This document shows, piece after piece, positions 59,174-64,000 of a stretch of 64,000 bases of DNA. This DNA comes from a virus, in the IMG/VR virus record IMGVR_UViG_3300049847_000435, positions 1-64,000 of that record. The stretch is one strand, 5' to 3'. A program made the translations under genes and the position numbers. Each line of letters begins with the position of its first letter. Position 1 is the first letter of the stretch. The notes beneath the pieces were generated by a model that saw nothing but the letters and a program-made list of their open reading frames with translations, was not told the origin of the DNA and did not search any database.

Positions 59174-59443
59174 ATGGCAACTCAAGTATTTCAAGTATTT
59201 CAGGTACTTAAAACACAGTGGTGGGTCGGCGAAAGCGCCGAGGCGGTTGCGGCGAAGGCGGCTCAGGGACTCGGTATGGACGCGTCAGTGGTTTTATCCT
59301 CGACGCGCAAGCTCGAAGATGCGGAGCTTGAAGAGCGTTACTTCCCCTTAGAAGACGAGAGGGTGACGTTCGCCGAAGCGCTGCCGTGGATCGAGCCGTC
59401 CGAGATGCCGCGCGTGTTCGCTCTTAGATATACCAATGACTGA
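59174..59443 (+). CDS. small unknown protein
   Basis: 89 residues, AGGGGG upstream. Starts with a repeated VFQVFQV, then an acidic alpha/beta domain (TFAEALPWIEPSEMPRVFAL). No family recognised. First gene of the replication block. The 270 bases between it and the integrase start are AT-rich and show no clear motif. Confidence 0.58.
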   Translation: MATQVFQVFQVLKTQWWVGESAEAVAAKAAQGLGMDASVVLSSTRKLEDAELEERYFPLEDERVTFAEALPWIEPSEMPRVFALRYTND

Positions 59444-59449
59444 GGTGTT

Positions 59450-60736
59450 ATGAAACGAATGATCGACGCCTCGATGTGGGCGAATGAAAAGTTTGGCGAA
59501 CTACCAATGATTGCGCGATTGCTACTCGTCGGTATGATCACGATTGCCGACGATCAAGGTCGATTAAAGGCTAACCCAGCGTGGTTGCGTGCGCAGATAT
59601 TCCCATACGATGACATTGGCAGTGACGATGTAGATAATTCACTCTGCCTAATCGCTGACAACGAAACGGTATTGCTGTACGAGGTTGATGGAAAGCGATA
59701 CGCCCAGTTGGCGAACTGGTGGGACTACCAAAGCCTTCAATACGCCCAGCCATCAAAGCATCCGTGTCCATCTGGATGGAAAGACAGAATTCGCTACAAC
59801 TACAGCAAGGGCATGATTCTTTCGTGCAACTGGACATTGACAGATGGCAGCAAAGGGAAGGACACCTGTGACGAAAACGGGGTTCCCAATCAATCTCCTG
59901 AACTAAAAGGTAAGCATAATCCACCTGGAAATCCACCTGGAAATCCACCCGGAAATCCACCCGGAAATCCACCTGAACGTATAAATATAGATCAAGATCA
60001 AGATCAAATTAAAGATCAAGATACTAAGAGGGAGTGTGATCCTGTAGAGCCGCAAGCCACCCCCACTTTCGCTTCCGAAAATTCTCTGATTGTTTCGGAA
60101 AACAAATCGCCCGAAACTGAAATGCCCGAAACCGTTCCTGGCGTCGACGCGCAAACCCTGGAGCTTACCCGGCGCTGGTCAAGGAATGCCCCGTTACCGG
60201 TTCGGGTTCGCATGAATGCCCAGCAAGCTGCACTTGTTGCAGCCGAGCCGACGCCAGTATCCGATCCTCCATCACGGATTCAATCCGTATCCTTTCAGCC
60301 CCCTACGGGAAACCACGTGATCGGCACCGATGAAGGAAAAATAATCATTCCTGCATCGACTTGGACGGAAATGCTTGGGGCAATGCTCGACGGTTTAGGT
60401 CTTAGAGACCTAGCGTCAGCAGGCGTCGTGAAGGCGAAGCGAGACGCGGGCGACACGCTTGAGACACTTTCTCGGATGAGCCCGAAATTTAGGACAAGGG
60501 ATGGCATCCAAGAGTTGTTTTCCAGTTGGGCAAGAGCAAGACCCGATTACCCAGTTCCAAAACCGGCATGGCTTGAAGAACATGCGAGTTTATTTTTAGC
60601 AGGAAAAGTTCGTTATCAGGATGAAAAAAGGACAAAACAGCATGAAAGACGTTCACCAGGAAGCGACGGAAATCGTGCAGGCAATGCAGTCAACGCAGAA
60701 GACCTCTACCCGCAATATTCCCGCTTCGGCGCATAA
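59450..60736 (+). CDS. phage replication initiator
   Basis: 428 residues. The N-terminal domain (MIDASMWANEKFGELPMIAR, DDQGRLKANPAWLRAQIFPY, then LANWWDYQSLQYAQPSKHPCP) is the usual start of phage replisome-organiser/initiator proteins. A Pro-rich linker of NPPG repeats (residues ~160-180) and a DQDQ stretch follow, coded by the iteron-like DNA at 59928-60031. The DnaC-like gene overlaps its end. It should melt the origin and recruit the helicase loader. Confidence 0.75.
   Translation: MKRMIDASMWANEKFGELPMIARLLLVGMITIADDQGRLKANPAWLRAQIFPYDDIGSDDVDNSLCLIADNETVLLYEVDGKRYAQLANWWDYQSLQYAQPSKHPCPSGWKDRIRYNYSKGMILSCNWTLTDGSKGKDTCDENGVPNQSPELKGKHNPPGNPPGNPPGNPPGNPPERINIDQDQDQIKDQDTKRECDPVEPQATPTFASENSLIVSENKSPETEMPETVPGVDAQTLELTRRWSRNAPLPVRVRMNAQQAALVAAEPTPVSDPPSRIQSVSFQPPTGNHVIGTDEGKIIIPASTWTEMLGAMLDGLGLRDLASAGVVKAKRDAGDTLETLSRMSPKFRTRDGIQELFSSWARARPDYPVPKPAWLEEHASLFLAGKVRYQDEKRTKQHERRSPGSDGNRAGNAVNAEDLYPQYSRFGA
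59928..60031 (+). repeat. iteron-like repeats and AT-rich stretch, candidate replication origin
   Basis: Five tandem 12-base units AATCCACC(T/C)GGA run from 59928 to 59987, followed by an AT-rich segment with repeated GATCAA. Tandem iterons then an AT-rich unwinding region inside the initiator gene is the layout of the lambda origin in gene O. Inferred, not proven. Confidence 0.55.
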
Positions 60737-61496
60737 AACCACATACCAGTGCTTAAGCTGCCAAGACACCGGCTATCTCGGATGGAAGACTCCGCACGCC
60801 GGTTATCAGGTCAAGGAGTGCTCTTTCTGCGAGTGCGAAAGAGGGCAAAAAACGCTTGAGTACTGGAAGCTACAATCGATCAAATCTCAGCAAAAACAAC
60901 TAGACTCCATCTTCTCAGGGGCTGGTATTCCTGCCCACTTCCGTGGATTCACCATTGAGAGCATGGTCGAACGCTGCGCGAAAGACCACGGCAAGAAAGA
61001 AGCTATCTCCACCGTCAAATCCTTTATCGAAAACGGCTACGTCGAAGACTCAATGAGCAAGCGCTATAAGAACGGCTTGGTTCTTTCTGGTGACTTCGGA
61101 CGCGGCAAGACGGGATTGCTTACGCCAGCGCTGCGCGGTATGTTGGAGTCCGGCAAGAGTGGTTTGTGGATTGAAACCTATGATTTCATTTCTGAGATTC
61201 AATCTGGCTACGAAGATGGTTCCAGCCTGAAACGGCTTGAGGCTGCCCAGCGATCCGACGTAATTCTCCTCGATGATTTTGGCGATAAAAGTCGTCTTAC
61301 CGCAGAGACGGACGACCGCCGTCGCATCATTTACCAACTCATCAACTACCGGCATAACAACGGGCTGCCCATGCTCATCACGACCAACCTCACCGCGGCA
61401 GAAATGTCGTTACAGTTCGGTCAGCGCACAGTCGAGCGCATCATCGAGAGTTGCGCGTGGGTCAAGGTTGGCGGCGATAACTTGCGATTATTCTGA
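60642..61496 (+). CDS. DnaC/DnaI-like helicase loader
   Basis: 284 residues from ATG 60642 (AAGGA upstream); ATG 60621 is an alternative. An N-terminal zinc site YQCLSCQDTGYLGW, CSFCECERGQ precedes the AAA+ domain: Walker A SGDFGRGKTGL, Walker B VILLDDFGDKS, sensor region PMLITTNLTAAEMSLQFGQR and TVERIIESCAW. It would load the host or phage replicative helicase at the origin. Overlaps the initiator gene by 95 bases. Confidence 0.85.
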   Translation: MKDVHQEATEIVQAMQSTQKTSTRNIPASAHKTTYQCLSCQDTGYLGWKTPHAGYQVKECSFCECERGQKTLEYWKLQSIKSQQKQLDSIFSGAGIPAHFRGFTIESMVERCAKDHGKKEAISTVKSFIENGYVEDSMSKRYKNGLVLSGDFGRGKTGLLTPALRGMLESGKSGLWIETYDFISEIQSGYEDGSSLKRLEAAQRSDVILLDDFGDKSRLTAETDDRRRIIYQLINYRHNNGLPMLITTNLTAAEMSLQFGQRTVERIIESCAWVKVGGDNLRLF

Positions 61497-61512
61497 TGAG
61501 CACGGAGGAATG

Positions 61513-62076
61513 ATGAGAAAACCACGAGCTACAATTCTAAGCGATGGAGAATTCCGCCAAATCTGGACAACATCTCACACAGTCGCCGAAGTGTGTGAAC
61601 GCACAGGCTATAGCCGCGATAGCGCGGTGCGCAGAGCCAGCGTGCTGGGGCTGCCTGGCTTTTGCCGAGTCAACAACGCAGTGACCCACCAAATCCACGA
61701 AGATCGCTGGTCTCATCAAGGCGAAGACGCCACACCGAACGCTATGCAGCTTTCGCACGCCGCCTACGCCGCCGGGATCGTTGATGCCACGGGTAGATTC
61801 GAGACAGTACGCGCTACAAGCGGTATTCTCGGACATCGGCTCACAGTCACGACACACAAAGCAGCATCACCGTCGCTTGAAATCCTGAAAAACGTGTACG
61901 GTGGCATCGTAGAATCTCCGCTCATCGGTCCCGGCGTGCGCAGTTCTACCAGTATCTCTTGGACGATTGAAACCGTAGAACTTTATAGGCTCATCAAGGC
62001 GATCTACGAAATGTCGCACCGATGGCGCGACGAGATGTACGCCGCGGTTCTCTTTTTTGAGCAACCAAAACGCTAG
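61513..62076 (+). CDS. HTH plus LAGLIDADG-like protein
   Basis: 187 residues from ATG 61513 (GGAGG four bases upstream). Residues 1-60 hold an HTH-like segment (TVAEVCERTGYSRDSAVRRA). Residues ~85-187 resemble one LAGLIDADG unit: YAAGIVDATGRFETVRA, then strands RLTVTTHKAAS, LEILKNVYGGIVES, and a final LYRLIKAIYEMSHRW. The catalytic acidic residue is present (VDATG). Could be a homing endonuclease or a domesticated DNA-binding form. Confidence 0.6.
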   Translation: MRKPRATILSDGEFRQIWTTSHTVAEVCERTGYSRDSAVRRASVLGLPGFCRVNNAVTHQIHEDRWSHQGEDATPNAMQLSHAAYAAGIVDATGRFETVRATSGILGHRLTVTTHKAASPSLEILKNVYGGIVESPLIGPGVRSSTSISWTIETVELYRLIKAIYEMSHRWRDEMYAAVLFFEQPKR

Positions 62077-62109
62077 ATTACGGAAATTAGGCGGAAATTA
62101 GTAATTAAA

Positions 62110-62156
62110 ATTACACAAATTTTATTTCTTTATGAGTACACTAAAAATACATTTTA
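62110..62156 (+). promoter_or_regulatory. phage promoter motif, copy 5 (par operon)
   Basis: ATTACAC at 62110-62116 (weak form of CCTACAT) and ACTAAAAATACATTTTAG from 62140, 37 bases before the ParA-like start. Spacing matches the other copies. Confidence 0.6.
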
Positions 62157-62193
62157 GGTATTTCCGTAGTAGTTCAATCACATAGGAGTTGAG

Positions 62194-63099
62194 ATGTACA
62201 CGGTTACGTTATCGAAATTCAAGGGTGGAGTCGCCGCCACCGAAACGACAGTCCAGTTGGCGACCCTCTACGCGTTAGCCGGGTGGCGCGTGTTGGTTGT
62301 GGATACCGACCCCCAAGGCGGAGCGACAAAGCGCTTTTTCCCCAATGGCGATGGCGATGCTCTGCCCACGTTAGCGGACGCGGTGCGGGCATACGTTGCC
62401 GACCGCAAGAGCCCAGTCACGCCATTGAGCCAGGTAAACCGCATCACTCGCGTTCGTCAGGACGCTCGCAAGAAAGAATTTACGCCGATCTCTGTAGTGC
62501 CAGCCAGTCGAGCGCTTCAGGATGAAGAAAGCAACATCGGCAATATGCCGGTGGGGCGCACGAAGGTCTTAAAGCGCATGTTGGCGACGGTCGCCAACCA
62601 ATACGACTTGTGCCTGATCGACACCCCACCAGTGTTCGGCTACCTGAGCCGCAACGCCGTGGTGGCAGCCAATGGGCTGCTATTGCCGTTGCTGCCAGAA
62701 CCCGCCAGCTTCAACGCGTTGCAGGAGTTGCGCAACGAACTAGCGATGATGGCAGAGGAGGACGAGATACCCGCCATCGTCGGCACCATTGCCACTCGCT
62801 TCTGTGGCAAAAGCATCCGCCACGAGATCGGTGAGACGCTACTGAAAATCGCAGGCGGCGAAAATAGCATCGAGGCATTGAGTCTATTCGATGGCAGCCA
62901 GCACGAATTTAATGCAGGCTCTATCAACGGATTTAAAGCTCCCTATCTTGGCAGTGTCGCCAACGACAACAGTCAAGTATCGCCAGCCAATCTACGCAAG
63001 GCATACAAGCCAATCGCTAAGGCACTAGCGAAGAGTATCGGGCTGGGCGTGCTCAACTTTGAGGTGATGGAGGTGCAGAATGAGACAATTTCAAATTGA
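62194..63099 (+). CDS. ParA-like ATPase with altered P-loop
   Basis: 301 residues. ParA/MinD layout: N-terminal KFKGGVAATETTVQLA, VLVVDTDPQGGATKRFF, CLIDTPPVFGYLSRNAV, LLPLLPEPASFNALQEL. The signature Lys before GG is kept, but the KGGVGKTT P-loop lysine is replaced (GGVAATET), which should impair normal ATP hydrolysis. It may bind nucleotide in another way or be regulatory. Followed by a DUF3102-like gene, a known partner type. Confidence 0.75.
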   Translation: MYTVTLSKFKGGVAATETTVQLATLYALAGWRVLVVDTDPQGGATKRFFPNGDGDALPTLADAVRAYVADRKSPVTPLSQVNRITRVRQDARKKEFTPISVVPASRALQDEESNIGNMPVGRTKVLKRMLATVANQYDLCLIDTPPVFGYLSRNAVVAANGLLLPLLPEPASFNALQELRNELAMMAEEDEIPAIVGTIATRFCGKSIRHEIGETLLKIAGGENSIEALSLFDGSQHEFNAGSINGFKAPYLGSVANDNSQVSPANLRKAYKPIAKALAKSIGLGVLNFEVMEVQNETISN

Positions 63100-63934
63100 G
63101 CAAAGCCAGGAGCGCCAGCTCGTGGAGATGGCAAAGTCTTTCGATTACCGTCTGTCCGATGAGGATTCCCGCGAAGAAGCGGTAGAAGCGACCGTGGCGG
63201 TATTGCGCATCCACAAGCAGTTGCATGGCGCTGCCTGGGATATGGGGCAGCTATTGACCGAACAAAAAGCGCGCTTAGATCATGGCACCTTCGGCAAGTG
63301 GCTGAACGAGGTATTGCGCTGGGAGCCGCGCTACGCGCAGCTTTACATGCAAATCTTCACGCGTTGGCCGGATAAAGAACTTTACCTTTCGTCCGGTGTT
63401 GGGCTGATGGATTTCTCAAAGCAGATCGCTTTATCCGCCGACAGCGCGCCGGAGTCCGCCACACAGCGCGTTGTCGAGATCGTCGCCGAACGCGGTGTAG
63501 CGCCCAGCGTACGCGAGATAAAGACGATTGTACGCGAAGAACAGGTCAAGGTGGCGATTGAATTGCCGCTTGAGGCAACCTGCGACGTAGTGCGCAAGTA
63601 CGCTCGCAATCAGGCAGTCGACCAGCGCTTTGAACGCGTTTCGTCTGTCACGATGGATGCCTTGCAGACGCTCGCGCCACGCGGCACGAAGTTAAGCGAG
63701 GGTGTTGTTAATCAGGCGAAGTCCCAGGTGCTCGACGAGATCGAAACGGTTCCCGCACCGGCGATAGTGCGATCTACTCAGTTCAGCCCGCGTTACGTGC
63801 CCGCCGATGATTTGGATCGGCAAATCACGCAACGGGTAACGCTCAGTACTCAGCAATGGAACACACTCGCCCAACTGGGCGATGGTGACTGCGACAGGGG
63901 TATAGCCAGACTTCTGGAGCGAATAGAGGAATAA
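63080..63934 (+). CDS. DUF3102-like protein, partner of ParA
   Basis: 284 residues, overlapping the ParA-like gene by 20 bases. The N-terminal part (HKQLHGAAWDMGQLLTEQKA, then FGKWLNEVLRWEPRYAQLYM) matches the DUF3102 pattern found beside phage ParA genes. The second half is helical and may bind DNA. Together with ParA it could be a segregation or replication-control pair. Confidence 0.65.
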   Translation: MRQFQIEQSQERQLVEMAKSFDYRLSDEDSREEAVEATVAVLRIHKQLHGAAWDMGQLLTEQKARLDHGTFGKWLNEVLRWEPRYAQLYMQIFTRWPDKELYLSSGVGLMDFSKQIALSADSAPESATQRVVEIVAERGVAPSVREIKTIVREEQVKVAIELPLEATCDVVRKYARNQAVDQRFERVSSVTMDALQTLAPRGTKLSEGVVNQAKSQVLDEIETVPAPAIVRSTQFSPRYVPADDLDRQITQRVTLSTQQWNTLAQLGDGDCDRGIARLLERIEE

Positions 63935-63935
63935 G

Positions 63936-64000
63936 GTGCGCTTGCCAAAGCCAGGAAGCACAACAAGCGCACCCAACAAAAAAAAGCGCAGCGGAGCTAC
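63936..64000 (+). CDS. start of a further gene (cut by right edge)
   Basis: GTG at 63936 with GAGGAATAAG upstream; the first 21 residues are basic (RLPKPGSTTSAPNKKKRSG). Too short to identify. Confidence 0.4.
   Translation, partial: MRLPKPGSTTSAPNKKKRSGA

Noticed and set aside
1-64000. Integrated prophage with attL/attR in the window
   Set aside because: No duplicate of the tRNA-Lys segment and no host genes were seen; phage genes flank the single attP-like site.
1-64000. Insertion sequences or transposases
   Set aside because: No transposase motifs or flanking inverted repeats were recognised, despite the Mu-like head genes.

Overview
The window is an internal slice of a temperate tailed-phage genome, most likely a siphovirus. 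It encodes a full head module, tail tube, tail-assembly chaperone with a frameshift, tape measure, terminase, phage-type replication and recombination genes, an integrase and a repressor-like regulator, and no sheath gene is visible. The tape-measure gene is cut by the left edge and a further gene by the right edge. The host is probably a Chloroflexota (Anaerolineae/Caldilineae-like) bacterium: two secreted proteins carry long Thr/Pro 'TPTPT' linkers, one ends in the YLPIVVK-type tail common in that phylum, and a SpoVS-like gene is present. Good sigma70-type promoters and Shine-Dalgarno sites fit a bacterial host. This host call is an inference from protein style, not from a database match.

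Layout. 1-8976 (minus): tail and capsid genes with a Mu-like capsid (gpI-like protease/scaffold, gpT-like major capsid), transcribed leftward from a sigma70 promoter at 9150-9178 through an attenuator-like leader. 9333-13552 (plus): an accessory block wedged into the head module (SpoVS-like protein, repeat-bearing Dam methylase, secreted surface protein, zinc-finger protein). 13573-16035 (minus): MuF-like head protein and portal. 16284-22066 (plus): sliding clamp, C5 methyltransferase with a second protein overprinted in another frame, MazG, SSB. 22279-37176 (plus): small unknown genes, four further methyltransferases, dCTP deaminase, ThyX, a thermonuclease, a tyrosine recombinase and an FtsK-like ATPase. 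37166-39486: terminase subunits, followed by a highly structured non-coding region. 40-42.8 kb: regulatory-looking proteins and a tRNA with a CAT anticodon. 42.8-50.3 kb (plus): a cassette of SNF2-type helicase, zinc-ribbon protein, IbrA-like PP-loop protein, IbrB-like ParB-fold protein and DPPW methyltransferase. 50.4-55.1 kb (minus): exonuclease, RDF-like protein, SWIM protein and nucleotidyltransferase. 55.5-57.0 kb (minus): two secreted or anchored proteins. 57.1-58.9 kb: XRE regulator with tandem sigma70 promoters, an attP-like tRNA-Lys 3' half, and an integrase. 59.2-63.9 kb (plus): initiator with a candidate internal origin, DnaC-like loader, LAGLIDADG-like protein, ParA-like protein and DUF3102-like protein.

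Two regulatory families link these blocks. A two-part promoter-like motif (CCTACAT, then ACTATAAATACATTTTAG about 30 bp on) stands before five rightward transcription units. A palindromic element built on CGAAAACGTTTTCG occurs six times in intergenic gaps and at gene ends. An uninterrupted attP-like site beside the integrase, with phage genes on both sides, suggests the sequence comes from virion or circular DNA rather than an integrated prophage.

The most unusual observations are the dual-coding segment inside the C5 methyltransferase, the palindrome family, the shared promoter motif, seven methyltransferases with no recognisable restriction partner, the helicase/IbrA/IbrB/methyltransferase cassette, and lambda-like iterons inside the initiator gene.
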